The translations under genes were made by a program, and so were the position numbers. This document shows, in pieces, positions 45,242 to 58,114 of a stretch of 64,000 bases of DNA. The notes below the pieces were generated by a model. That model was given only the letters and a program-made list of their open reading frames with translations. It was not told the origin of the DNA and made no database searches. Positions within the stretch are counted from its first letter, which is position 1. Every line of letters begins with the position of its first letter. Origin of the DNA: Amphirosellinia nigrospora (Eukaryota; Ascomycota; Sordariomycetes; Xylariales; Xylariaceae); the NCBI GenBank assembly GCA_004123355.1, contig SCHM01000003.1, forward strand, positions 7,149,058 through 7,213,057, read 5' to 3'.

Positions 45242-47540
45242 CTAAATCCAGGGCAGATTCGTGTATCGCTGATCAGCCCTGGAGCCCCCAGGTGTCAATT
45301 GGTACTCGTAACCATCCCGAGTTTTATATCTCCTTGGCACAACAGTTGGGTCTCTGTGTTCCACATCTCGCTCCATTTGCTCCACGTTCCCGTCGATATT
45401 CGACGTCGAAGGATGATCTGGATTTCGTTCGTGGGGATCGACGACTTGGCTATCGCTGTCCTCTGCGCTGGATTGTTGTTGTGCTTCGAGTTTGCCATCA
45501 CCAGGAGTAAGCCAACTGACCGTCGCGGTTTTTAAATATGAAGGTAGCGGAGCTGCCGCATGCGCGTCTTTTTGTTCTACAGAAGTGCTCAGCTCGGCGC
45601 CGTAGGCGGCTCGCATGATACTCGAAAAGTCGCTGTTGTAGCTAGCGCCGCTGGAGACGAGGGCCACGATACCAGCAACCAGCGCTAATGATGCGGCCAA
45701 GATAGCTGAACCATAGGCGATCCAAAGGTTGGTGGGCGAATAAGAGTAGACAGGTATTTGGGTGATGATGGTAACGTTAGCAGGTGGAGGACGGAAGGGA
45801 GAGGCGGGGTTTGGCCTTTTTGAATGTTAGTATGGGGCTCACTTCTTTCTGGCGCGGTGCCGGCCACTAGAGCAGCTGCAGCAAAACAAAGTTTTTCAGA
45901 CTGGAAAAACTTACTGCAAGGACTTTGAGCCCATGAGGCTGATAGTAAAGTTTGTGAACATATCTTCCATTACCCGCGGCAGTGATAATCGAGGTGTTGT
46001 CTCTTTCATGTTTGCTGATGCGCCATCTTGTGACGTGATGTATGACGTGAATTGAGTCTGCAGGACTGTGGCGTTCTGGGGACTGTTCACGAATTCCCAG
46101 AGATACCTAAGTTCCGCGGTATCTATCAAACTCGTCACGAACATATCTGTGTCAATGCTCCTGATTCCCAGATCACTTATTGACACCGAGCCAGTTATGA
46201 GCTGGTTAAAGGCATCCATGATTCCCGTATAAGACAACCTCCGCAGCAGGTCGGTGTCGAATTCACATGGACTTTGTTTTGAAGACGACAAGTATTCTAC
46301 GAGCCCAAAGCAAGTGCCGTTGGGGTTTTCTGTTGCCTCAGCGGGCTGTACGCCCCGTCCGGATTCTCAACAGTCCCTAAACGATCAATGTTGACGGCGA
46401 TATTTTGTACGCCAGACTCGTAGCGAAAATTCACATGATAAGAAGCGTTATGGAGGTCGCACTGGAAAAAGGACGGGTTTTCGAGGTGACTGGTTTGGTT
46501 GTTGTCCAACCCCAGCATGAGTCCATAGCGGTTTCCGGCAGCAAAGCAACATATATAGGTGTGAAGGGACCTCTCTTGTCGCCTTTGAGGAATTTTTGGT
46601 TGACGAAGGGAACTGCGTTTAGGCCGTCGCCATGGCCGTGGCCGAAAATACAAGACTAGGATTCCAAGACAAGTAGCTGACCGAGCGCCCTTCACAGTTA
46701 GCCGGTTGGCCGTAGAGCCAATTCGCAATATTCGGCTCGACCTTGCTCCTTATGGTGTTGTTCATAACGCCGCAGCTCAGCGATGGCCCGTAGAAATCTA
46801 ACGCCCAGCTCGAGTTTTCGGCGGGGCATCGATCGGCAATATTGCATTTTGAGCTGCTACCGCGACAGCAACTTTCTTGGCGTCAAAACTAGGGCCATTG
46901 TAAACATAGTCACCATATTCAATGCCGTTTTCTGTCTGAGATGTCCGTGTCCATAGTCCCGCCACATAATTGAAACTTGTAAGGTCCAGGTTAGGTACAT
47001 CTTGTATGGCGAAACGACTGTTCGAGACTAAGACGACGCTCAGCGTACCCGCCGGTATAATGAACGCAAGTGGTAACAGCCTAGGTAGCGTCTGGTTAGT
47101 ATTCATGGTGCGAGGTTATACTGCGGTAATAGTTCCTACCAAGATATCAAAGCTACTAAAAGTAACACGGGATTCTTATACCATGCTGACACCCTGCCAA
47201 AGGCAAAAAGGTTGGACAGCCCAGAGAACATGGTGTCTAGATTCACCAAAGCATTTGGTTTCGTCTGATGCATAGCGACTCTCCAGAAGAGTTGGACGTA
47301 CGCCACCGAGGTAGCCAAGATAAGAAGGGCCCGGGCGACAAAGGCAAAAGCCGTCCCGAGGGCATTGCTGAGTTGTTGACTCGAAAACCCGAACCCCAGT
47401 ATTGACTCATGACTATCCGCCGGAGAGCCAGCGAGGCTATTATAGTAGAAGTGGTGACCCAGCGCCACGACAATTCCTCCGAGCCAGGCACCTAGCATCA
47501 GCGTTGGCGCAAACCAGTCTATCTTGGGTTCAGTCCCCAT
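45242..47540 (-). CDS. large fungal membrane protein with extracellular loop domain
   Basis: ATG at 47540 (MGTEPKIDWFAP). The N-terminus has three hydrophobic helices (APTLMLGAWLGGIVVALGHH, ALGTAFAFVARALLILATSV, NPVLLLVALISW). An intron at 47081-47139 joins LISW to LLPLAFIIPAGTLSV. A large, N-glycosylation-rich middle follows (NASYHVNF, NATVLQTQF, NFTISL) with LDLTSFNYVAG and SLSCGVMNN. A last helix (LWIAYGSAILAASLALVAGI) and an acidic, disordered cytosolic tail end at 45242. This matches a Pezizomycotina family often labelled formylmethionine deformylase-like without evidence for that activity. A second intron starts at about 45911 (GTAAGT). One-base breaks occur near 46330, 46560-46760 and in the segment after the second intron. 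Confidence 0.72.
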
Positions 47541-49238
47541 TTTGCTCCCATACGTCGGCGTAAGAGAATAAAACGACTCAGTTGATGTGATAGACGGGCG
47601 TTGCTCCCTCTGCTAGCCCATACAGCTTCGTCTGAGGACTTATATATGAGCACAGTTTGTGAAGAAAAGAGCACATGGTGGCAGGGGTTTTGGGTGCCGC
47701 CACCAACATGCATTCTCTCTGACACTGAGTGGGAACCGATCTATAATGATCCATCCTTGGTAGTTCTGGGTACCTTTGCGGCGCCTAATGCTACCAAAAG
47801 CTGAATCCTATCGAGGTCAAAATAAGGCTTCGGGCGGAAAAGAGAGGGACAAAAGCTACCGGGTTCTTCGTATGTGCCCGATTTGGTGAAGGCTAAGAAA
47901 TGCACCTCATTGCTGTTGGTAGTGCCTGCATATTCTAGCCTCTTTTGGGGAGGCTAAAAATGTGTAGTGTTTGTTTATTCCCCACTGACGTAGCATCACT
48001 CAGTCTTGGCAGATGGTCGGCGGTTAACACAGAACTCAATTACTTCACGATGGAATCGTCAGCATCATCAGAGAATTCCCGTACTTGCGGCTTGAGCGCA
48101 CGAATACCATTCCCTCCTTCAACGCGAACCGAGAAAGAAATCACATAGATAACCTTTTTCTTTCATTTGATCCATCATTTGATCTATCATATCGCCGTTG
48201 ACAACGGGAATATTCGACAGTGTTACATCAGTTAAACCAGGGGTGTTTAGTAGGTAGTGATGTGACCAACAATACTTAAGTACTTTAGGTAGGTACCTAC
48301 ACGTGCATGTTAGTGGTAGCCGCTGTAGCGGCTGAATGGGGGTCGAGTTGGGGGCTGATGGTCTAATTGTGGACGAGGTACCTAGGTAGAGGCAATCTAC
48401 GTAATTAAAGGCTTGAGATAGTGATATCTGAATATTCTGGTAATTTTCGTATATTGCGATGCTTTGTGATGTCAGGGACGATACGAGCTCACTACAAAGC
48501 AAAAAGTCACCCACTCTTCAGGACTGCATGGGCCGTTGTGACGCTCAGTCGTGTAAGGTTCTATGGGTGTAGTTCTATTTAAGTGCTGATGCACGAGCAA
48601 CCCACTCTGTGTACCTAGTCACTAGGTAGCCAGGGGACCGAACCCTACATAGTATTACCGAAGGACAGCTTCATTTTTACAAGTCACATCTAGGTTCATG
48701 ACATCAGCCAGTTTCTCTACATGATGCGAGTTACTCTATCGTCCACACTGACATTGAACCCTAATAATTTCAATATTATGAATTGCACTCATTTGGCCCT
48801 TAAATAAGTACCTTAACTCAGTGGGTGTCACTGGGTGTCGGTACATAATTATTGAACGTAACACATGCTTCTACCGAAGCGTAGTAAAGGCGTTTGCGGA
48901 GGTGCTTTTATACGGGCGGAATTCCGATTAGCAACAGGGCGGGATCTTTCGGTCAATTAATAGAGCTAGTAGGATGGCTACATGACAGCTATCAGCTGAA
49001 TTTGCTAGTGATGACCAATGAGGGTGAGACTGATGTATCGCACTTCGGTAATCTATCATATCCGCCGTATTACGAGCCCTATACATGTAATTCAAGGGGT
49101 TAGCGAATAGATGCAGGTCTATTAATACTATCGAGAGCATTGGAAACAATCATCATCACCTACCACCTGTATGATTAGTTGCATAAGTCTGTAGCAAGAC
49201 GCATTAAGCCCCTCCCAAAAGCAACACTCAGCCGGCGC
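47541..49238. other. intergenic, no gene seen
   Basis: About 1.7 kb with palindromic AGGTAGGTACCTA-type strings (about 48286-48300 and 48376-48390). No supportable gene on either strand. Confidence 0.45.
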
Positions 49239-50379
49239 CTATTCGCCATCCCTCCAACTTAAGTCCTCGCCAGCCCAAGATACAGAGTAATGGCCGGCCA
49301 AGAGATTCCACTCCTCGACTTCGTCGAGACCCTCCAGGCCATCGACCCTTTCCTTCTCCTCTGTGGAAACCCAGTCCTCCCATATCATCTCTATCGTCAG
49401 CTGTGTGCAGTATCAAAACCTGCGTCCCGCAGGCGGGCTTCCTGTTTGCTGGTATCTGCGTATTCCTCCAGTGTCGGCATTCGTATGTGTCGCGTGGCGA
49501 GGTTGGATACCATCTGCTTCCCGAATGGGTCATGAGGATGCACTGGCTCGTATAGGACGATTGAGATTTGAGGTACTTGATCTGTGAAGTACTTCATCAC
49601 CTTGGATGCGTCCGTTACTTCGAGATAGCATAGACAGCACTCGGAGATTAATAGTGTTGGTACGTCTGTTCGAAGTCCTGATAAAGGCGCTGCGTCTGAT
49701 TGCGATAGATCTCTTAGATCTATTCCATGACACCAATACTGGCTCGCACCCGGGAGGCCCTCATCACACCACGTATGTGTTTCTTGTACGAAACCTGGTT
49801 TGGGGATCACCGCACCCAGCGCAGCGGTAGACCTCACGACGTGATATTTCCTGTCAGTGACGGTCGGAAAATCCACCTCGTGATAGATGAGCTTGCTCTG
49901 GTTCCCTCCCTTAAACAGCTGGAAGACTCGGGTATCTGTTCCTGCACCGAGCGAGACGATCTGCCGCTCCTGCCCCTCAGTAGTAGACAAGAATGCCCCG
50001 ATTAACTTATCAAGGGCGGTGGTCCGCGTGTATGTCCCTACCCGTGGCCTCAGCACTACTCTGCTCGTAGCGTAGAGGCTTGTTCAAACAATCTTACCTC
50101 GGTTGATGATGGGCAGTCTCCTCACAGCGGCACCGACGGCGGGCGGTTGGATAAAAAAGCGAGCATATGGATCTTCCAGGTAGCCTAGGTCGACAGCGCT
50201 CATGCGCGACACGGCAGCGTCTGTGTCGGTGCCCTGGATAATAGCATCATGGCTGGGTGTGGGTGCAGCAGCAGCTGACGGGTGCCCCCGACCGCGAGTT
50301 CGGCTCCGGGCCCCGGAACCCCTCGTGAACCCCGGAGTGTAAGAAGATTTGGGATTGATGGCGCCGGCATGTCTGGCAT
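49239..50379 (-). CDS. PPM1: PPM1, PP2A leucine carboxyl methyltransferase
   Basis: Methylates the C-terminal leucine of the protein phosphatase 2A catalytic subunit with S-adenosylmethionine. ATG at 50379 ([17 protein letters not shown]). Exon 1 contains the family motif [20 protein letters not shown] and RRLPIINRG. The intron 50038-50097 (GTAAGA) joins it to [15 protein letters not shown]. The SAM-binding glycine loop [15 protein letters not shown] follows, then [20 protein letters not shown] and the C-terminus [20 protein letters not shown], stop at 49239. Length about 350 residues, as in the family. One-base breaks lie near 50265 and 49400 and at one or two more points toward the end. Confidence 0.9.
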
Positions 50380-51249
50380 GGTGACGGCTTTGCGTGCACC
50401 GAAAAACCTCGAACGAATGGTCCGTGTCGCCCGCCCCTTGAGAAGATTGATCGTGATGAAAGTATAATACCTGTATATGAGCGATGATGTAAAGGGGGTG
50501 CAGCTGCTGCTATAAGGACAAGTTCTTAAACACTGGTAATCTTATTGGTCATACCTATGACCTCACAGCAGCATTGGATTTTACTGAACTTGGAGGTTTA
50601 CGCGTTTCGTGAATATCCCACGAGGCGCGAATATTCACACAAAGCACAAAGTTCAAGAAGAGGGGCGCGATGAGGCTGTGCAGCTGCCCACCTGAGGTGC
50701 CTGCAGGTTACGTACCACGTTGCCTGACCTAACGACCGTTTTAAGGTTGATGACTGCATTGGATCCTCTCGCTAAGCCAAAAGGGGAGTTCCATTTAGGC
50801 AACAAGCCAATCAAATTCGTAGATTTCCGAATGCGCCCCAACATGATGCGACAGCCGTTACAGATAACAGACATATAGTGGCTGTAAAGGGTCTTGCAGG
50901 TGCCTCCGAGGCTGTGACAGGCCTGTGAGTCCAGTGGGAATCGTCACCAAGACCCCACGTTCCGGCCCCCAAGCGCTATCTCTACCTACAGATACCTAGT
51001 TCATGGGCTGTTTCGCTTGACTGACAGGACAGGCAGCCATGTCATCTCGCCTTCGCTTCGCCCACGACGCTCGGATTCATCTTTCTCTCTTCCTCTTTCT
51101 GCTTTGACTATTGTTCTATATTATTCTTATCATTAGTATATAACCAATCATCAATTCTTTTTCATTCAATCATTTCTCCCGTTTCCTTTCCTTATTAAAC
51201 ACCTTTTGTGATTAGTTCGACTATTCCGGCTAGCCGCAGCATCGTCACC
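50380..51249. promoter_or_regulatory. spacer between divergent PPM1 and membrane-protein gene
   Basis: 870 bp between divergent starts. The right third is a pyrimidine-rich leader (TTTCTCTCTTCCTCTTTCTG at about 51081-51100) typical of fungal 5' UTRs. No coding frame supported. Confidence 0.5.
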
Positions 51250-52368
51250 ATGTATTCGCGATGTCGCGACAACGCTTTACAAGCGGGGCGAGGCCTCTAT
51301 GGACGGCTATGAGATGCCAGGCTGGGCTTGGGGTGTCTTTGCTGCCAATGCCTTGATCTTCGTGCCTCTGTTTCTGATTGTACGTCCCGGTGCTCTACCC
51401 AAGTGTGGTAACGGTGATGATGGCTAACATAATAAACCACAGGTCTCATACACCTTCCAGGAACTCTACCCGACCCTCGCCATCGTCGAGGACCCTTCAC
51501 CTCCCGCCTATGACCCCGTCTCTCTCAACGAGGATGGCCACTCCATTGCCGAGGACGGGTTTCCCACGACCGACGACGCCGCTGTGTCCGAGGTGCCCGC
51601 CGTCACATCGTCTCTTCGCAGCACCCACCGCGCCGTCTACGCCATCGCTGGCTGGAGATCTCTCTTCCGTGGCTATGGCGCCTATCTTTTCCTGGCCGTT
51701 GCGATGGGTACCGTCAACTCAATCCTCGTCGCCGTCGGAATACCCTCTCTTATCGCCATGCCTTTTGTTGGTCTTGCCGTGATACAGCCCTATGCTGCTT
51801 GGACGCATATCATCATCTCGGCTCCGAGCTCCAAGTACTTCTGGCAACGACTCCCTCCCTTCAAGCGGGCTTTCCAAGCTACAGCTGTGCCTATGCTCCT
51901 GTACACGTTGGCCGCCCAGCTCGCCACCTACCTCCCCAGAGGTCTTGCCCTGCTGCTAAACATGTCCATGTGGAACCCCAAGCAGCCCAAACACCCTGCC
52001 TCAGTACAACAAGGATGATGCCTGGAAGGGAATCCTCGTGCTGCTTGCTACTCTCGCCGTGCAGGTCTTCTTCCTCATTCCCACCCAGGTTGTCTTGACC
52101 CGCGTTCAGCTTCGTTGCTGCCCGAGGAGACGATACCATTGTGCCCTTCGACCGCTCGTTGGCAAGGTGTGCCCATCATCGTTGTGGCAAGGGCTACATC
52201 AACATGATCGACGCCTGGAAAGCTTCTCGCGTGCGCGTGATTCCGCCTCGTTAAGCTATATGCCAAGATTTTCTTGATGTTGTTGGCCTTACTCTCGCTT
52301 GGGTCGCCATTCTGATCCCCGAGTACATCCTCATTGCTAACAACAGCCGTAAAGTTGCGGAGTTGTAA
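51250..52368 (+). CDS. conserved fungal multi-pass membrane protein
   Basis: ATG at 51250 (MYSRCRDNALQAGRG). Exon 1 ends LIFVPLFLI; the intron 51380-51442 (GTACGT, branch GGCTAAC) joins it to VSYTFQELYPTLAIVEDPSP and PAYDPVSLNED. Hydrophobic helices include GAYLFLAVAMGTVNSIL, IPSLIAMPFVGLAVIQPYAA and GILVLLATLAVQVFFLIPTQ. Family blocks include AWTHIIISAPSSKYFWQRLP and GYINMIDAWK, ending EYILIANNS. In related fungi this family is labelled ubiquitin carrier protein by name transfer only; there is no E2 cysteine motif here. One-base breaks near 51310, 52000 and three or so points at 52100-52300. Confidence 0.78.
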
Positions 52369-53374
52369 ACTAGCTACATTGATTCTACGGACTGGACGGT
52401 CTGTTGCCTGGGACATTACCATCCGAATATGTAGCTCGCTTCAGCAAAACCTCCCCTCTCCCAACAATCACATCACCATGTGTCCACGGGCGGTTCATAG
52501 TTTTTGTGACGTCGCATTCCTGTGTTCGTGTCTTGGAATGTGTCATGAAAGAAATAGCTGTCTAGCTTGGAACGGATTACCTCGCAATGATGATCATTGT
52601 GAATCACAACTGCGAGTAGGACAAAAACTCAAGGCGTCTTTAACTTGTCATTTACGCTGTTCAAAGTGGGAGTGTGTTATTGTCATCCCTATATGGTAGT
52701 ATTTAGCGGTATTTTATCTATGAGGAGGTATTCTGGTAATTTATTGGGGTATCATGCACTTGGAAGGCGAAAGGAGAGCCATGAAGCTGATGAGTTAGCC
52801 AATATGCAATATAGTATTGAAGTGGAATGGTATGAAATCGCTGTGTCGGGTGCAAATATACGTAGACGTGACACGTAGGGTACTACGGAGATCGCGCGAC
52901 GCTGTCAGTTCTAAGTGATTGTATTACGCGACGAATGTAGGGGCGTTTCTTTACAGATAGGACGATTCAATTTGGCAGGCGACTACTCTATCCAGAATGA
53001 AGATGTCCTGACTTATGACAACAAATCGAGATTGTGCGGGTGCCATGTCTCCCTCCCAATACAACCAGAATACTCAACTATTTGCAGCCGATTGGCCCAT
53101 CATCCTCTATGCACCACGTCTTGCGCTTAGAATAGATCTCACCCTCCCTCCGTGTTGCTGAATAACAAGTGGAAATTGGCACCTCTCGCCCAAGGAGCGA
53201 TCGCTGTAACCTAAACGCCATTCCTGATCCATTCGTAGCCCAATCGAATCCCGCAAACGCCCGTCAAAAAACCTTGATGCCCGTTCTATCGATGTCGTAT
53301 CGACGACTCAGCAGCCGCTGTCCGGAAGACGCGGGGAAATTCCATCACGTCGAGCAGCCGTAGAGCGAGTAAGC
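52369..53374. other. intergenic between convergent genes
   Basis: About 1 kb, convergent 3' ends of the membrane-protein and SPT3 genes. Short frames without motifs. Confidence 0.45.
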
Positions 53375-54343
53375 CTAAATAAGCTTCAGAGCGGTATGCT
53401 GGGCAATCTGGTGCCATTCAGCATAGCGCGCCCTCTTGGGGCGCGATTGGAGGCGTCGGAACGCCTCCTGGATATGGCGCGTCTCCACGGGCGTCTTGCC
53501 CTCGCTCGCGGATCGAAGAGGCCCTTGGCGAGCTTGCGCTTCTTGCTGGCGCCGCCGGCGTTCTCGCTGCCGCTGCGCTCCTTCCAGAGGTCCTCGTGCT
53601 CCTTGATCTTGATGGCCTCCTCGGTCAGCGTCTGCACCATCTCGAACGTCAGGAAGCCGAGGATGTCCACGATGTCGTCGGACGGCTTGCTGTCCGTGAC
53701 GATGCCGAAGCCGGCCCACTCCCGGAACCGCTTGCCCTTGCGGTACGTGAAGGACGCCTGCCGGTACTCGGACCACGTGACGTACTCCTCGCGCGTCATG
53801 ACGCGCGTGCGGTCGTCGGCCTTCTGCAGCCGCGCGAGCGTGATCGAGTTCATCTCCTCTTCTTCCTCGTCCTCGTCGTCCTCGCACTCGGGCACCTCCT
53901 GGCTGTAGTACGACGACGGCTCCCAGGGGAGCTTGACCTTGGCCTTCTTGTTCTTCTTGGCGGCCTCCTCGACGCCCGTCGGGCCCGCGGCCGCCGGGCA
54001 TGACGCCGCCGGCCGGGTCGTCGCCGACGCCGAGGTCCGCGTCGCCCCCCTTCTCGTCGCTGTCCTTGGCGCTCTTGCGCACGTCCTTCCACGACAGGAA
54101 GGTCCGCAGCCGCGACACTTTTGGCGCGTCGTCGCGGATCTGGAAGATCAGGTCGTTGATGGTGATGGTGCGCGCCCCGCGACGCGCGGCCAGCTCGGTG
54201 CAGTTCCGCAGCATTTCGATGACCTGCTGCCGCACGATCTCCTCGATCATGGCCGTCGTGTCGCTTGCTACCTCGGCCGCCTCGCCCGACACGTACATCA
54301 TCTGCTGGATCTCCTGGCGGTACTTCTGCTGCTTGTCCGCCAT
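53375..54343 (-). CDS. SPT3: SPT3, SAGA histone-fold subunit
   Basis: ATG at 54343 ([20 protein letters not shown]). The N-terminal TAF13-like histone fold is followed by [19 protein letters not shown], a Gly/acidic linker, and the second, TAF11-like fold ([52 protein letters not shown]), ending [11 protein letters not shown]...HTALKLI. Spt3 helps SAGA deliver TBP to promoters. The coding frame changes about three times (two near 53900-54010, one near 53515), each consistent with one lost base in GC-rich sequence. Because of the strong GC and codon bias here, long open frames also appear on the opposite strand; these are shadows. Confidence 0.92.
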   Translation of the reverse strand: MADKQQKYRQEIQQMMYVSGEAAEVASDTTAMIEEIVRQQVIEMLRNCTELAARRGARTITINDLIFQIRDDAPKVSRLRTFLSWKDVRKSAKDSDEKGGDADLGVGDDPAGGVMPGGRGPDGRRGGRQEEQEGQGQAPLGAVVVLQPGGARVRGRRGRGRRGDELDHARAAAEGRRPHARHDARGVRHVVRVPAGVLHVPQGQAVPGVGRLRHRHGQQAVRRHRGHPRLPDVRDGADADRGGHQDQGARGPLEGAQRQRERRRRQQEAQARQGPLRSASEGKTPVETRHIQEAFRRLQSRPKRARYAEWHQIAQHTALKLI

Positions 54344-57300
54344 TTTGGGTGCCGGGTGCGCTTTGGCGCGGGGATCTGATGTGGTCGTGTGTAGAAAAAG
54401 CGGGAGATAGGATAGCTCCGGCTGTGTATCCAATTGGTATTAATGATGCTGCGGATAACCAAGCGCAAGCGTTGTGGAAGCGATAGTGGTGGTGAGGGTG
54501 GTTGATGATGTTGATGTGCCTGTTAGGATGTGATGAGGATGAGATCCAAAACCATGGCTATGGGAATGAGGGAGTCTCGGTCGCAGTCGACGTTTCACCA
54601 AAATAAACGAACTCTTCAAGGTTTACTCCGCCCTGAGCAAACTTAAGGTTTGCGGGACGCCGAAGCTTAGGCAGAAGGTTATTTGGACGTCGTCCGAATT
54701 GAATGAGCCGCCCGCCGCCTTGATTGATGGATCTCTTTAAAGTTTTGTGTGCATAACTGTATATCATTATACAGTGTATTATGCATTATAACAATATATC
54801 TCTATAATAGGTGCTCGAATTGTTTAAGTGTGGCGGTGAATATTGAGGTTGTGGCGGTACGCTAAACTCGATAAAGGTCTATGCACACCGGGAGCAAGTA
54901 GCTTCAGGCCTTCGTACAACAACAGATGTCTATACGACATATAAATGGTATGCCGGCTGAATATGCCGTTCTTTTGACTACTTCTGCATGTCATGACAGC
55001 TCTCTGTCACAGCTCACATTACTAGTGTTTCCGTCATGACTTATTGTTATTCTATTTCAATGCGGCTCGAAGTGTGCCGAATCTAGAGATGTCTCGGATC
55101 TAGAGTAGGTTAGGAGATACGAAAGAAACAAGAATGTAGGCCGTTTGATTAGCGTGGTATACCAGAACGTTAGCGCGCAAGAAGGCAAAGCCTCCATCTA
55201 CAGCCACAAGTAGGATCTACTACATTATATATATACACACGAGCCTCTATCCCATGCCCATAACCCTAGTTGCTCTATGGGGTTCTGTGACATTCACCAT
55301 ACTAGATTATATGATCCGACATAAAATCGTCAATTTCTCATCGGCCCGCATTGTTCACGACGCCTAATTTGTAAATTTGAGTTTCAAGATCACGTTACTC
55401 GAAGCATTGAAGGGAGGTGCGATGAGATCTGAGGACTCCAGGGCATAGATGAACCACAAAGCTTCACAAGCAGTAGGCCGCATCTCTATCTCGTTACATA
55501 GTAGGAAGTTATGCTATCATCACATCGCTATCCAAACGGAACCTATCGACGATAGGAGACGGAAGTTACAAGAGGGCGACGGCTACGGCCAAGATGCAGA
55601 ATAGTTACGGGAGGTGCTGAAAGCGGATCCCCGAATGTGCTGGCTTCAGCTCGGGCAAGTGACCCCGAATGTGGGGGGGCATCATACTGGGGCAATTCTT
55701 ACGCAGCTATTCCTCGGAGATCAATGTGCCTAGTGGGATTATACGGAGCATCGCTGCGACTCCTAATAGTCCTAGTTTATGTACGCTGCGGAAGATCGAG
55801 ATGAGCCTCTGTTGGTGTAAGTTTGTGTGCGAGCTGAGGATTACTTGGTGCATATGTCGCCATTACTTGCGGTATGGACTTACGTGTGTGGCGCAAGACG
55901 TCTGTCTATTATGTAAGTCCATATTTGTAGAGCGCATGAATCGGTAGATTAGCTTTTAGATCCTAGTTTGCCAGTATCATTACCCGGCCACCTTACACTC
56001 CTTGGGATCAGCATTGCATTTGCACGGCTTGCTAAGATGGACGACGGGTCGGGTTCCTCGCCGAGCGATCGTCACACGTCGATCTCGGTTCCAACCGGAT
56101 CGACAATTGCGATATATTTATAGGCGATAATCATTCTGATCGAGTCAGTAAATTTAATAGTGTATAATCTTGAAACACTGGAATTTTCGGACGGAATGTA
56201 GTTTCCGCGGAGTTCAACAGCTACTGTAGCTATCGTTTACAGCCAACACTTGTGACTGTTGTTTTACCTACTATGCCTATCTTTGACTTCACACATGACC
56301 TACCCAGCTTTTCACCGCATGCCAAGCGAATGGCACAATTTCCAACATGTTCGTGGACAGCCCTAATGGTTCTTGCAGGTCTTTGGTGAGTTCTATAGCA
56401 AACTATTGCGTATCATTTACCCTCCTTTGGACCGATATGTATGTACTTACTATCACGCACTCACCTGGAGATCGTTGGAGTTTCCTATAAAGGAAGGACA
56501 TATCCATGGTAGTTGGTTCGTCTAGCTCAACTTCGCTAGATGGATGACGATCTGTGGAGAAGCTTCTCCGCATTTGCTATAGACATCTAGGAACCCCAGT
56601 CTGCCCCCAGGATTATACAACAATTACTCGTGGCAGTCTAAGACTAAGTTGCCAGTCAAAACGTGTTGGCCCACGCTAAATTAAGCTTTCGCCATAACGG
56701 GGTCAAGTCTCTAGCGTTTGCCCCCACTCTGTTGCCTCAGGATAAGTCGGATAGATATGGAAATAAGGAACACCGATGAACAGCCTAGCGCTTGTATGAA
56801 TCGAAGTTATCCTATATTTGTCGAGGTAACAATTAGCTAAGTTGTAGTGTAGGTGATATAATTTCGTTAACTCCTGTGATATTACAATGTTTCAATGTCA
56901 AAATTGGAACAATGCTTAGGATTCGGCTTTAAGCCTCTCCTGTGGGTGTTGCTCTGCGCCATAAGACCAGGGATTAAATAGGTGGCTTACGGCCCCTACA
57001 CCACACTGCAACTCCACGGTAGTATTTCCGTCATCATCAACCCTCCCGTTTCATCCATCAAAATGCCAGGGCCTTAGCTTATGCATGGACCTCGTGCCCT
57101 AGTTGTCTGTCATCTGCAAACAACAACCGTGAGCACCTGGACAAACGGGTCTAGTATGCATAGCGCTAGCCTTACGAGCATCCTGAAATGTCCGGCACTG
57201 AGCGCGAACCAGGATGTGCTATTTTAAAATAGGCAGTTAGCCGGCGCCCCTGCGCCACCAGTTTCCTGGTTGGGATCGTCAATGCGATGCTAGGCCCTGA

Positions 57301-58114
57301 TTGACGTGCCCCGCGTGGGGATTTAGCTCTTTTCATTAGAAAAGCACCTTGCAGGACTTGTTTTTATTCAAGTTCCTAACCAAGCAGTAATGCACTTTGT
57401 GCAAATAGGCCCGACCATTGACAGGGGACAAAATGAGGTTGTCTGAGAAGGCCATATCACGACCAAACAACCTTGGATGATACGCTCCTCTCCAGCTCGC
57501 TACGCGCTAAGGAAGTCCGGCGATCGGGATACAGGGACCTGGCTCCTAAGTGAGCCGCGTCAACATAGCTAAGGATTCTCAGATTCAACGGTTTACACTA
57601 AAATATTCCTCAAAGAAACACTAATCGTCTGCGCCTTGTCAATCTTACTCGATCTCGTTCGATGCTGTGGTGTCAAGTCGCCGTCTTCTATACCATTTCA
57701 TTTACCCTTAACAATGGCTGAGCACCCCAGCCTTAAACAGCAGGCCAGCACGGCCGTAGGCCCGGGTTCGTTTGGAATTCCTCACACGTGAAGCCGGGGT
57801 AACGTTGCCTGGTGGATCACAAGCCACGGCGCGGGTTGGGTGTACCCAATACCGGCGCGCGCCGCTAGGCACACCAGACCTTCCTTGTGGAGCAAAGGGC
57901 GATCTGAAGGTCATCATGGGTTGAGAGGGTCACCTTAGGCTGGCTATCCTATTATGGATGGTGCATGAAGGACGAGGATGTCATGAGAATAGATAAATAT
58001 GACCGTCCCATCGCGAGCTATCCGGATTTCTGGGCTCGACAGGCAACTCTTGGATTGTTAGTTCACGGTCTACCTCAAGACATTCTCTCTGCTGTCCCAA
58101 ACTTGTTCGACATC
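54344..58114. other. long gene-poor stretch
   Basis: About 3.8 kb, the largest gap in the window. The 54344-54540 part is the promoter side of SPT3. The rest is AT-leaning with only short frames (for example + 55669-55947, minus 57708-57917) that show no recognisable motif. No tRNA or rRNA pattern was found by eye. Possibly decayed accessory DNA. Confidence 0.4.

Noticed and set aside
53396-54410. Long + strand open frames opposite SPT3 (170, 135, 148 and 136 codons)
   Set aside because: They mirror the strongly GC-biased SPT3 coding strand and have Arg/Leu/Val-rich, low-complexity translations without motifs; shadows of the real gene.
57965-58114. 50-codon in-frame extension upstream of the neprosin signal peptide
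   Set aside because: It would place a typical secretion signal in the interior of the protein; the ATG at 58115 gives a normal N-terminal signal.
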